In this document: in pieces, positions 1 to 13,000 of the stretch
Layout of the letters: every line of letters starts with the position of its first letter
Numbering within the stretch: position 1 is the first letter of the stretch
Source of the DNA: Apostichopus japonicus
Lineage: Eukaryota > Echinodermata > Holothuroidea > Aspidochirotida > Stichopodidae
Assembly: GCF_037975245.1 (NCBI RefSeq)
Contig: NC_092569.1
Coordinates: forward strand, 29,474,168-29,538,167
Length of the DNA stretch: 64,000 nt
Direction: 5' to 3'
The notes under the pieces: generated by a model
Told to the model about the DNA's origin: nothing
Databases searched by the model: none
The model's input: the letters and a program-made list of their open reading frames with translations, nothing else
Position numbers and translations under genes: made by a program

Positions 1-989
1 ACAAAGACCAGACAAAACGTAAACAATTTCCTTTTCTTTGTTCGTGTCATACGTGTTGGACATATATCTCCTCACAGTATAGGATGTATGTGTTACGTTT
101 GTTATGGAGAATATGTTCGAAGTATCGCAGGTGACACTATGTAACTATAATCGATTCTTCTTTGGATTTATTCCGATTGCGTGAGAGTTTTCAAAGAATA
201 TGAACGGAAATGATCAGCTATTGTAATTTTACACTTAAGGTAAGATATTACAAACATTTAAAGTGTTTAACATTTTAAGATAGATCAGTGTAATACGGCG
301 CTCTGTTGTATACTTTGTTTTCAATCAGCTTCATATATAATATATTAGTTAAGCAAAATATCAAATATTAAATACATTGTTAGTATCGTACGTGGTCTTA
401 GCTATTAAGTAGCTATGGTCTGCTAGAGAAATGAAAATGGTGGTGAATTGACATTTTTTGCGTCATTTTCTGTTTCTTTTAATGAATATTAATGTAAGGT
501 GGATTTCAAAGAACATTAAAACAAAAGTTAACCTTTCTTTAAATTAAATATTCGGCAAATGGAATTGAATTTTGTACTCAGTTTTGTGATTTCAGTAAAA
601 CGGATTGTTTATAAAGCTATTATCAGTAAAGTTGCTTGGTAATTATTAACTGACATTTGAGTACATTGTCTGACGCTAAAAAAAACAATTAGAAAATACA
701 ATGATCTTTCCCAAAAAACCATGAATAATGTTACCAGCAAGCTACAGAGTTATTTAATTGAGCTATTAGATAGCTGACAGCTGGTCACCTTTTTACAAAA
801 AAAATCATAAAAGTGAATATACGAAGCTGCCAAACATTTTTCTCGGTAAATATTTAAGAGTGAATTAAAAGATTGATCATTATACTATACTGGAAGAAAA
901 TATAACTGGAGAACCTGCCTCCAACAGGTTGATTTAATGAACAAAACTCATTCCTTGGCAAAATATTTTATCTTAAAAATGTGCTGCTT

Positions 990-1440
990 TTGCGATGGGA
1001 AAAAAAACTATTGTTATTAATGAGAAATTGAAAGATTTCCTCATTTGTTCCAAATGATCTCGATGTATACATTGCTTTTACAGTCGTCTGCGACAAGCCA
1101 AATTTGCTGGTAACTTCAGACAACATTTAATTTTTCTCTGGCTTATATGTCAACAGTAAACTAAACATATTTGAGGGATAACCTTGCTAAAGATATGACG
1201 CTTTGGTAAAAAAAAACATAATATAATAATATAATAATTTTCTCTACTTGATTAAGCTTGAGAAACAAAATTAATAGTTTGGCTAAACTTTGTTTCTTGA
1301 CAATGTTTTCGTTTTTTCTATGAAAAGAAAATAGAAGAAGTCGAAACATTTCCTCCTTAGTTCCGAATAATCTCGAACGACTAATAGCATTCACAGTTGT
1401 CTAGGACAAGCCAAATTCGCTGGTAACTTGACACACATTA
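990..1440. repeat. diverged tandem repeat, about 310-bp period
   Basis: Two related segments lie in direct orientation. Both contain a run of the type 'atttcctc', then 'atctcga', then 'gacaagccaaatt.gctggtaact' (around 1093-1115 and 1407-1430). Substitutions and small indels separate them, so the duplication is old. No coding content is seen. Confidence 0.5.
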
Positions 1441-4400
1441 ACAAAGAATTTTTGTTTTGACAGTAATCGTGTGATAACCTGACCAAGGAAATAATGTTCT
1501 AGTATTTAAACTATAATAATGAAAATTTCTCGAAGCAGATGAGAGGAAATATCTGTTTGGTTCTTTTACAATTTGTCAGACGTAATCTCAATGTTGGGGC
1601 ATAATAAGTCTTACCCACAACATCTTCAGTTTGTGTTAAAACTCTTGATGACGTTATTTGTTTTTTAAATGGATTTTAAATCTGTTTCTAATGGCATAGT
1701 TCTGCGTGGCAGCGATTATAAATTTAAATATGGTATGGCATTTACATTTCTAGCGTAGTGTAACAGCAGAATGCATTATGTTTATTCTATTTTGACGAAA
1801 TACTTTTGAATAAGGTAACTTTTACTAAAAGACTTTTTCAACAAGTAGATTTCAAAATGAAACAAAACAGATTTATGATTACAATTGGACAATTGAACCT
1901 AAAATTCAGTTTTAATATAAATATTTGAACATTATACGTATTTGTTATATGAAACTGACAAAAAAATATGATGAAATGAGGTTATGAAAACAGGGAAAAT
2001 AGAAGGAATAAAAGGTTTAGTTTTTCCTTCTCATCCAGTGGGAAATGAAATACCGACAATCGTTTCCTAACATATCATAACTTTTTGTTATTTGTAACCT
2101 GTGCTTTATGAAAATGTACAAACAAAAACTTGGCAAAACTATGTATATATATATTTATATGTTATCGGGAAGTCGCAGCGAAGGAATTGGTGAAATGACG
2201 TTTGCATGGGTTCGCGTGACGTTAAGAATTGATATAGAAATACGTTTTGAAAATGGTTTCTTTAGGTGTTCTGTTAAAAATAAATGTCAGTGTCTGAATA
2301 AGGAAAACGTCACTTCGTATACGAACTCAATACAGTGAGCAAAGTGTTTCACACAAGTCAGAGAGAAACAGTGAATTCATATTGTCATCGTTACAGATTG
2401 TAGAGTCAATTTTAAAATTTGGGAAGTTAACACTTTAAAGTTCATATTCACCCAAAGTGTAATCAGTAAATGAATCGTTTTTAATCTAGAACTACATAAT
2501 TTATGCTTGGTTTCTTGGTATTATAAGCATGTCCTTCAAATGAAATAAATTTCGCTGAAACCATTACATCCCCTCTATCATCTATTGATACGATGTAAGT
2601 TTGAATTAGAAATTGGCTATCTAACAGTCAGATCGGTTTCTGTCGGATTGAATAGATCTAATTTAAAGGTGTGAAGAGGCATACCATTTATCTTGGCTGA
2701 GATATAGTAATAGTGTGCAAAATATCAAAAATGTGCTTTTCCTCAAAATAATTAACATTATATCAAAAACAATACCCTTGTGTAATTTAATAAGCAATAC
2801 TCTACTTGAAAGAAAGGAAAGAGACAAATAGGGAAAAATATCAAAACATTAACAAATTTTGAAATATTTTCAACTAGTGACTTTTGCAAGACCTTTTTTT
2901 TTAATAAGTGATTTTCCGAGCCTTCTTCAATTAAAGTAGCTACGTGTAAACTATTTTCCAGAGTCGACAAAACCTTTCTTAATATCATATCAAGTGAATA
3001 CTACTTCCTTATATACCTTGGTAAATTGTTTGAATTTGTTGGCAGATTTATGTCAAATGAACCGCACAGATGATTTCACGGATGGCAAAAATGTATTCAA
3101 AATCTAAGACACTCTGTACTTTATGTTTATTGAGCTCATCCATATCTATAAAAATATGAAATCATAAAACTTGGCAAGTGTTAAATATTTGTGTTAGAGT
3201 CTGGAATTGTTTTGCGAGAAACAGCAGAACGGGAAATTACTTTTGTACAGATAAGAGTCACATTACGGTGTAATATGAACTCAATAATTATACAGAATGC
3301 AATGAAAATATAATATTGTGTATGAAGAAATTAAGTTTATCTTAGAAAGACTGCGTTAATACATTATTCACAAAGCAGTAACAAGTGTACCGTGTGATCG
3401 CGAAGTAAAATAAAGTTAATTTTTTGTCTTTTTCTAGTCACAGAAACTACAGTTGCTCCTAAATTATGAGTCACATTTACCGATGTCAAGTTCTCTACAA
3501 GTTGTTGCTACACAATTAAACTTGCCTAAATTAAACTTTAAAATTGCTATGAATTATCAAAGACAAGTCAAACATTTGTCAAACTAGTCTACCCAACTGT
3601 GTCTTGCTAGTTTTCTAAGATGTGAGAAGTAAGATGTTGAATTCAAAATATATGAACATGAAATGGGATGGCGTACTTTGTTCCAAACAAAAAAACTTAG
3701 TATATCTTTGGTATACACAATTCATGATAATGAACTGAGGTATTTTTCCGGTTAGAGGCTTCCATAGATCGCAAATGCGCATAAGACGTAGTTGAAATTA
3801 CCTATGAAATTTCTGATATTTTAATTGCTTAAAGGACCCAATTGTGTAATAAAGTGATTCAAATAATTCGAGTATCAACCTGGTGGTGATTCAAATTATT
3901 GAGTTTCATGACTTTGCTATTACAAAGAGAATAAACTGATGTAGTCTAGATAAGTTTGAGGGGAAAAATATTAACTGCCATATACTATTCACAGCAGTGA
4001 CTTGTTAGTTTAATTTTAAAGTTGTTTACGCTTTAAATATCAAACAAATGCTCCAAATTTATGCTGATTAAGTTTTAGGAAATATGGTGAACGAATATAG
4101 ATTGATTAATTTAACTTAGTTTGAATTACAATTGAACTTCAGATTTTGAATATTTTTTTTAGTTTTAATAGTAGCGACATAATTTGTAGAACTATTGGGA
4201 ATAAGAGAGTATATCGTTTTCACTAAATTCTCGTTCGTTGCAGAAATGTTCATTTCTAAGCTTATATTACGCAAATAATGATAACTGTAAGAGACATACC
4301 GTGCACATTTGATTTATCAGGTAATTGCATTCAAAACGAATGAAACTCTGCGAGTATATTTTGAAGACGTGGACATTTGGAAAGAAACTGTTAAAATACA

Positions 4401-5672
4401 TTAAATCTTGCCGAGGGGCTAAACATCCATGTGGAATTCGGAGGTTACTAGAGGTTCTTAGGAAAGAAAGATAAACTATAATTACGACAAAGGAGAGTGC
4501 TGAAAATTGCAGTTGAATTTAAAATACAGTTTAAAACGTCACTGTATTAACTTATATTAATAACTAATATCAAAGTTTGTAACGAGTAAATTGTATTAGT
4601 TTTTATAGAGGTTGTTGTTTGATTTTATATTACATAATTCATGTATGCACGATAACGAATATCCACAACAGGTGTTTTGTCTAGAAAGAGTTAAGTAGTT
4701 GCAGCAATATTTGATACGACCACAAGTTGAAAGCGTTTCCCTTTTACGAAAGACATATTAAATTTTGTCACACATTGGAACATATTCATAGCTTTACACG
4801 TCAAAGTTACCCCCCAAAAATAGTTGAAATATATGAGATGAAACGCAAAGTTTTAAGACTTACCATTTCTGAACCAAGTGAATTCCATAGCGTCAACACT
4901 GCCAAGAAACTTTGGCAAACTTGTCTCCCTCGAAATTTTGCCATGATTGCAGCGAATAAATTCTAATGTAGAAAAGTTTAGGAGGACGATCGTCTCTGAA
5001 GCGTGAGATGGTTATGACATAGACGCTTGGGTGTGACCATCCAACGACTGAAATGGCAGGAATGGTACGGATGCTTATCCATACCATATGTACAAAAAAT
5101 ATCAATTTTGTTACTGCGCATGATCTAATCGGAAAAGTCGATAGGACCATTGTAGGCGTCCGTTAACGAGGCGTGTCAAGTGACAATTGAAAAGAAGTTG
5201 CTGTTTAACAGTAGTGGACAATTCCTGTAAAGGGTATTTAGTGCGTTTGTTCAATCCAAGTTTAGAATCGAGTGGTTGCTTTCGCTGTTTTATTCGTGGT
5301 ATATTCGATTTGTTGATTTAACACCTTAGCAGTATAGCCAATACAATAACTTCCATTGCCTCTTCGCGCTATTTACCTCTTTTGAATATATTAACTAAGT
5401 TTGGAACTAAATTGTAATCTAACCGCAATATACTTTCAGTCACCACATATTTTCCAACCTAGCCTTGCGCTAAACTATGATGAACAGGTCAATTTGGGTT
5501 TGGTACATATAAAATGATATATCCCTATCAATCTATATAAAATAAGGTCAATATCAGGTTAACATTAACGCTCAGGTGCTGTTTTTTCTGCATATCAGTA
5601 ACTAAGGAGCCGATTCACATAGAGATTACGGTAACTACTGCAAATTTTAAAGTTTTGTACTACAGTAACAAT

Positions 5673-5848
5673 TGGATCATGCTGATAAACCTGATACATC
5701 GGTAGCATGTGCTATTACGAATTCAGTAAGAACTGAGAATATGTGTAATCCAACAAAATGTGTCAAACTGGATTTGTTGGGATTAAACATATCCTCAGTT
5801 CTTACTGTAATCCTAATAGCACATGCTACCGATTGCTAGCACGATCCA
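5673..5848. repeat. long imperfect inverted repeat (hairpin)
   Basis: The left arm (about 5698-5757) and right arm (about 5774-5833) are nearly complementary over about 60 bp, with the short loop sequence 'atgtgtcaaactgga' between them. Weaker complementarity continues outward through 'tggatcatgct' on the left and 'agcacgatcca' on the right. This fits a foldback MITE, or a transcribable hairpin. No target-site duplication was identified. Confidence 0.75.
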
Positions 5849-6814
5849 GTTTTTACTGTGGTGAAAAACTTGAAGATTTAAAGTAGTTTCTGGGTTCTCT
5901 GTGTGTATCGGGTAAACTAAGAGAAGCACAATAATAAGGGTCAACTTCAGAAATAGTTCAAATACACTTAAGATACTTAAAATCCAGTATTCATACAACA
6001 TGGCTCTTGCACTAATAAGCGTGTTGCAGAATAGAGGGAGCTAGTAGTCCCATGTATGTATGGTAATATTTCAGATGAACAAATACACGATAGTATGAGA
6101 CCTCATAAACATTAGCTCTTCTTTGACTACATCTTTCCTGTAGAGCTCGATAATATATAATTGATATTTTTGTTGGAATAATTCCAAAGATTGATTCCAG
6201 GATGATTCCAGGGTATGTAAATGTAATCCGATGTTTTCTATTATTCATTATTCAGGAAAAGGTAGTGGGAGAAGGCTGTTCCTTTTAGGATTCAACACGC
6301 GAATATTTTCAATTTAGTGTTCATTTTTGACAATAGTGTCTAATAGTGTCCATATTGTCGATCCGAGTTGTCCATTCTCAGCTCCCAATTGGAAATTAGC
6401 ATATTTTCTCAGTCTACATTGTCCAAGTATTCCTGGTCTCATAAGAATGAATTAAACCAAACTATTTCTTGAATAGGTAAATATAGTCATCCACCCTGTA
6501 CTTTTGTTTTCCAATTGTCCTGACACAACACGTCGAGTCTTGTCTTTCCCGTTTCCGCTTTAGTACATTTAAGTTGTTTAATTGGAAATAATGATTTGTT
6601 AACCAGGTCATGTAACGTGATCTTGGAACACAAAATCACAGTAAAGCAGGATCTCTGACGTAGTATTGTAGTACAGCATTATTCGAAATAATACCAATAA
6701 AGTAATCGAAAATATAAAACGTCACGAGTAAATGCAGTATGTAGTTTTACTTTGAAAGAATATTCCAGAGGTGCTCATATGTATCGTTCATAAAACGAAA
6801 TATGCAAAACAGCA

Positions 6815-6815
<1 letters not shown>

Positions 6816-6869
<54 letters not shown>
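6816..6869. repeat. (TA)n microsatellite
   Basis: About 54 bp of uninterrupted TA dinucleotides. Confidence 0.95.
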
Positions 6870-6874
<5 letters not shown>

Positions 6875-7478
6875 TGCACAGAAGTGTTAGTCTATTACGT
6901 ACGGTCAAGTCCGAGGTGTGAGGGTTGAGGGGCAAAATCACATCCTTATTTTCAAGCAGATTCTCATTCATTAATTTGCCTTGTCACAACGACCCTCTAC
7001 ACCAACAGCCCGCCGTGCAAGGATTTTTTCCCCGTAATGTTAGTCCGTTAGCATCTTGTAGTAGACTACTGAAGTGACTTTAAACATTATCGAACATGTG
7101 TGTGGAATACTTGATGAACAACTATTTGAGTTGAAATACTTGTTTAAATTGTAAATCACTGACAGATTATTGTAAACTATCTAAATTCAAGAGGGATCGC
7201 TGGATCGATGAAATCATTTAAACTAGTAGGCCTAGATATTCCTCGTTTGGTCGTTTTATAATAGCTCCGAAAAAGTGAAACGACTGGAAGAAATAAATAA
7301 GATGAGCATTGCTTCTAATCGAACTTACATCGTTCATATGGTATTTCATCAAGACGACTAAATGTACATACTGTCAAATGAAAGTTACGCAATCATATTT
7401 GTAGTTTTTGTACTAATGACATGATTGACTCTTTAGTTCAATGGTTCCGATACTATAGAAGCCGGCTAGATTTGGTAG

Positions 7479-8520
7479 TGGTAATCCAAAACATATGTTG
7501 CTATAACATGTGCAACCCTTTCTTAAAGTAAGGTCTTATTCGCTCTCTTGAGGTGGAATTATGTGTGCTAAGAATGTTTCAAATTTTGTAAGTGGACCAC
7601 AGTGTCAATCACCCTTGCATCATTAACTCAATTCAGGTCACTACAATTGTGATAGTTTTTCATCTGTTCTTACACACAACACATAAATACGTCTAACGTA
7701 TACTTCTCTCGGAGCATGCAGTGGCGAATTGAGGTTTTTAATAAAAGAGGGGTTCCATCAGGCCGGTAGCCAGACTAAGAATTGATAGGGGATGATATTT
7801 TCCTGGGGGGGAGGGGGGAGAGTGTGATATTTTTGTGACAATATGTAAGCGGAGCGCCACCATCTGAACATGACATTATTTTGAGATTGTATGCCTATCG
7901 TAAGTAACGAGCTACGCTCTCCTTAGCCCGAAGAGAAAGAAAAGAGAAGACAGATTATTACAAAATTTTGGCTTCTTTTCATTCTACCCGTGATCCTTGG
8001 TAGGGTTCTCCTAAAATCATATGACTGACTGATGTTGCACGTTGGTAAGCTGTAACCTTACGTTTACCAAAACAATCCCTTGGCCAGCCAATTGGTTGGC
8101 TATGGTAAGATATTTGCTGACAGCATAGGGGAAGATTAAGGTGTTTTCGGAGTGATGGCTAAATTGAAGCAAAACTTGTCGAACTTGTTGTGGAAAGTTG
8201 GTTCTTGCGCTATGTCAGCACGCTACATCTAATGAATACGAAGAGAAACATGGACAGTCTTATTTCTGAACATATCGAGTTAGTTTCCTTCCGGAAAAAT
8301 ACAAAAGAAATTTCACTAATGAAAAATGTTCGCCTCAACCACACGTGATTTCTATAGTGTCCAAGTATTGAAATTTCATTAATGTGTTATTGTGTGGGAG
8401 TTTTCGGCTTTATCAGTATTCTAGTGTCCTTTACGACAGTATATGTATTTATTTAATGGTAATCCAAAATATATATTGCTAATATATGTACAAACCCTTT
8501 CTTAAAGTAAGGTCTTATTT
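7479..8520. repeat. pair of about 62-bp direct repeats
   Basis: The segments at 7479-7540 and 8458-8520 share 'ggtaatccaaaa.atat', 'aaccctttcttaaagtaagg' and 'tcttatt' with few differences. They are probably copies of a dispersed element that cannot be named from this sequence. Confidence 0.6.
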
Positions 8521-9378
8521 GCCCAGTCAAGGATGAAACCTGATTTGTACTGCTGATCTATGCAGGTTATATAATCATTGGATTGGAAGGTAATAGTTTA
8601 GGTGATGCGATGATGTCGACAGGAATGGGGGGGGGGTGCAATAAGTGGGTGCGAGTTTCGAAGGAGGAAATACTTACAGATAAGGACTATTTACAATCAG
8701 GCGGAATATAATAAATACATTCTTTATTTTCGAAACAGATTCATGACAATTCCTTTAGGTTCCCATAAGATTGGATATCTGCATGTATAACGTAAATGTA
8801 AATCAAGTGATGGATAAGTGTAGTACACATATATCAAAGGTGCGGGTTACAGGAATTTTCCATTTCTTTGACCGACTTAGATAGGGATATGGAACTTTAT
8901 GGTCACTGTAGTTGAATAAAGCATATTGTACACGATGGAGTATAAGACCCTGGTTTGGTTAAAGGCGACTACCACGATGGGGATTCTAGGGTCTTGCTAA
9001 TTAACACTCTTGTTTGTGGGTGAAAAGGGATGTGCACATTAAGTTGAGTGGTCTCATTCTTTCACCAATGAAAGTAAGAAAAAATATTTAAATAATCATC
9101 CGACTGAGCCACCCCTCTCTCCCCCCCCCACCGCCCCGACGGAGCGATAGAGTTGAGAGGGGATGTTCCCTTGCGAACGCAAACGTTATTGGACTACAAA
9201 TTGCTTATACAATCAGGAATATCAGTCAAATATTGGCCAATAAGTATCAAAAGTTAATTAGTTCATTACATGATAGTTTAGAGCGAAAGATGGTGGTAGT
9301 ATATTAATACCGGATTATTTTAATTCTTAAGCAATGAACGAAATGTCAATGAAAAGAAGAGGTCAACGTTACCGACGC

Positions 9379-9384
9379 TTTATT
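9379..9384 (-). promoter_or_regulatory. candidate polyadenylation signal, gene 1
   Basis: AATAAA on the minus strand about 315 nt past the gene 1 stop codon, the first canonical hexamer noticed downstream. Placement is by motif only. Confidence 0.35.
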
Positions 9385-9698
9385 GTAGTCTTTGTTCATT
9401 TTATACGGAAATAAGTTCACATTATCGCAATTCAATCATTATTGTTAATGAAATGACATATTGAAATGGCATTGTCACATAGATATATCTTAATGTTGTC
9501 GTATAACTGAGTCGATTCATTTCTGTCTGTTCTTTCGATTTTGGACAGAGTTTAGAGCCATATTCCTCGATTAAAGAAATATTACATTAGGACCCGTGCA
9601 ACATTCGGTGGAGAGGAGTTCAGTTGTTTTGAAATGCCTCAATGTTGTTTTTCTACACTCTGTTACATAGACCACTCCGCAAAGAGAATTGATTATCT

Positions 9699-10018
9699 CT
9701 ACACCGGCCGTATTTTCATATCTGTGTATTGTAGGCCGCAGTCGTATCCACTAAGATAACTCCAGAATATGTTCGTTCCTCGAGTGGAGCCGTCGTAGTC
9801 TCCGTTGAGGTGAGAATGCGCACAATAGGCACAGTAATTAATTCCGATAGGGAAATAATTACAATCATATTCATGAGTACCGCAATAATAATAATAATGA
9901 CTGTCGAACCACCAGGCTCCTTGATGCTTCTCGGCGCAGTCATAGGAACTCGACTCATCGTTATCCCGGTCACGTGTGCTGAATTGTTTGTTGTTGCTAC
10001 GCGACATAGCATCAAAAC
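9699..10018 (-). CDS. gene 1 last exon: FReD P-subdomain
   Basis: Enters in phase 1 (G|GT, Gly) and ends at TAG 9699-9701 after MKIRPV, the usual FReD C-terminus. It has the calcium-site-type motif DRDNDESSS, then DCAEKHQGAWWF and CAHSHLNG, which correspond to the conserved disulphide and the WW..C...LNG signature. Between WWF and CAHSHLNG sit 27 residues where most FReDs have about 3-5. This insertion contains four tyrosines in a row and three extra cysteines (pattern C-x6-C-x9-C-x2-C counting the signature cysteine). A further cysteine lies near the end (GYDCGLQY). Confidence 0.93.
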
Positions 10019-13000
10019 CTACGGATTCGAGAAAGAAAACAAACTTCAAATGCTACGTGGACTCCATCGTACCGTTATTTATATTACTAATTGTTAATAT
10101 GAGTGCTTTTCTAGTGATCTGTTATTTCTTAATAGCAATACAAAATGTTGTCATTTCAGATGTATTAATTGAAAGGTGATACCAAAACAGTTTATTATAT
10201 ACGATTTTACAGAGAAAATATCACCCGAAAATTGCGTTGCCGAAGTGTCCGTAAGGTTTTCAATAACAGGTTTGTCTACGTGTATTTGGTAAATTCCTCA
10301 ATTTTGTCCCCTGTAAACATATGCTTATTATGAATATAACCGATAACAATCAGTAAGGTGCTATTAATATTATTGTATTTGACACTCATTAGCAATGCCT
10401 ATATTGTTCTAAACTTCCAAATCTTTATTCAAAATTGGAAACGGCATATTGGGAATGCGTCTGTTTTGCTTGTTGTTTTCATCTGTTCATTAATTTGATA
10501 GTACTTTCATCATTCAGGGCTTAGTGCCCGATGGATTAAAATTTCTTACAACTCTTAAAAGTTAAATATATTTTCATTACTAAACAACGGAAAAATGAAA
10601 AATGCTGCATTCTGGATCTTTAGTTAAAACAATTCATTCATACAAAATCGATGAATCTACGTAGAATATTTCAAAGCTACATTCCATCAATATTTATGCA
10701 GGCTATGAAACTTCTTTCTGTCTACGTAGCTGTTTTCATACTGATCACGTAACTATCACACAGTAGGCTAAGTTGTGGTTTATAACCTTCTTGTTACGCT
10801 ATTGGCTATTTATGTTCATTTTGTTTTGTTTATATTATGCTTACTCATGTGTGTTAAAATATCATACTTTTTCATGTGTATTTGATAATGGTGTCCTCAG
10901 TACATCCACCATATTGTGTCTATGTCCACACAAATCATGGAGTTCAAATTTCAGAGAGGCAATGACCTTCATTTGTTAGCACTGTCAGTCAGACTGATCA
11001 CAAATGACTGTCTAAAGATCACAATGAAAAACTTTAGAAATAAAATGCCCAGTATAGCGTTTTTACTAGTTTGTCATGATTAGTAGGTAACGCAGCTAGA
11101 CATAAGTTACGAGAGAAATGGTTATTGGATAGGATGTGCAAATATGTAGATTAGGATATAAAGTATATTTCAGGTTCAATATGAAGTTTCATGGTTTAGT
11201 GACCAGATGCTAAGGACACAAGTGTAATGCTTTTACACTCATGGATGTACTAAGCTACCTGCCTTTTATTTTTACTTATCATGTTTCGTGAGTTATTTGC
11301 ATTTATCATTAATTTACTACTAAATATTTACGGGGAAATTCCTTCCACTATTTGAAACAATCGTGTGTCAACAAACATCTGTTAGATCTGGAGTTAAAAA
11401 CATGCAGATATGCTCTTAATGTAAAACAATGATGAACGTTGAGAAAGCATTGTTAATTAATTAGAATGCATTTAACTAGTAAATCACAAATAATGATACT
11501 AATAAAATACAGAGATTCTAACCTGTATTTCCACTATATGATCCAATTGATAGTCGGTATTTGTCCGCATCGTCACTGATGCTAAAGGAGGAATAGAGGG
11601 CGTAATACGACGACCTACTTGAATCGGTGAGGTCTATCCGGAGACTGTATGTTTTTTGATTGGTTATTGCGTGTATGTAATCATTACCGAGCCAATGATC
11701 ACGATTAGGATTTTCAAATCCGTTTTTATACTCAGCCCAGGTACGATAGAAATCAACAGAGGCCCTTGATCGTCGCTGAATGACCTATGAATATAAATAT
11801 AAAATTACATGTTACAGGAGTAAGTGATAAGTGACAAATGTAATGTGTCTTCCACACTCTCAAAGAACAAATGAATTCAGAAACAAGACACTTCACTGGT
11901 TTAAATATTCGTGCAAAACTCACCGTCCATCCTCCTCCGTTACTTTCCATCTCACAGTAAACCTGAATGCCGCTTGGCGAACCATCAGGGTAAATGGTGT
12001 AAACTCCATCACTGAGTGTACCGAATTCATAAAGATCGTAGCAATCTTTTGGGATCAATCGAATGCACGTCACTCCGTCTCCTTCGTAGCCATCATTACA
12101 GTAACATTTACGGACACCGTTCCTCGTATCACAGGTTGCGTGTTCACTACACTGGTAACTCTCATCTATAAGTCGGTTGTTCCTACAAGTTGATTTTCGT
12201 GTACATCTTGAATTAGCGTAAAACTGGCCTTCCTAATTTAAGATATTCAGTGGGAAATAAAAATGAATAACGAATTTACTGTTGTCACTATGAAATGTAC
12301 GGGATTTCAACGTTGGGTGACCAAAGCAAAATTCCCCTAGGTATGGGTATGAACCTTGAGGAAATTTTAATGAGGTATTGATACCAACTGCGATGGAGGG
12401 GGCTAGTTATTCGCCATAAAAAAGGTAGCTGCCAAATGTTGCATTCAAAGGTTTATTGCGACTTTACATGAGCCCGATAATTGTTTCTAACTGCAAGACT
12501 GTGATAAGAAGTATCCATAAAACTATGTATCGTTGATAAGGGAATGTACACCCGTATGGGAGTGGTCTTATGCTTCCAAGCTAAGTGTAATACATCCATC
12601 GACTGACAGCAGGCTAGACTGGTGACTGATGTGAGGTCGATGGCCCCTGCCCAACCGCCATGCCAGCGCTATTCATTCATCTCTAAATGTAATACGATAA
12701 TTAACAAGTTTTTTTTTTAATAACAGGTTTCCGTCTAAGTATATGGACAATGAAGTATGAAGAAAGTATTTGAAATGACATTACAGAACCGTACTGACCC
12801 TTAATACACTTCCTTTGTCAGCAACGAAGCAGTTGTGGGTGCACGTCTCTCCGTCCCCTTGATAGTTTTGATTGCAGTAACATTTACGGACACCGCTCCT
12901 CGTATCACAGGTTGCGTGAATACTACACCGGTAACTCTCATCTGTAAGACGGTTGTTTCTACAAGTTGATTTTCGTGTACATCCTGAATTAGCGTGAAAC

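Larger units (their letters stand above)
1..9330. other. gene-free region
   Basis: No coding exon can be supported on either strand in this AT-rich stretch. Open frames are short, lack recognisable domains and are not flanked by convincing splice sites. It contains a diverged tandem repeat near 1.0-1.4 kb, a long inverted repeat near 5.7 kb, a TA microsatellite near 6.8 kb and a dispersed direct repeat at 7.48/8.46 kb. In transcription terms it lies downstream of gene 1. Confidence 0.6.

Noticed and set aside
7719-7870. Possible short transposon between CAGTGGCG and CGCCACCA
   Set aside because: The matching ends are only 6-8 bp and no target duplication was seen.
9716-10097. Overlapping open frames on both strands over the FReD P-subdomain
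   Set aside because: Only the minus frame with DRDNDESSS, GAWWF, HLNG and MKIRPV matches a domain; the others are shadows.
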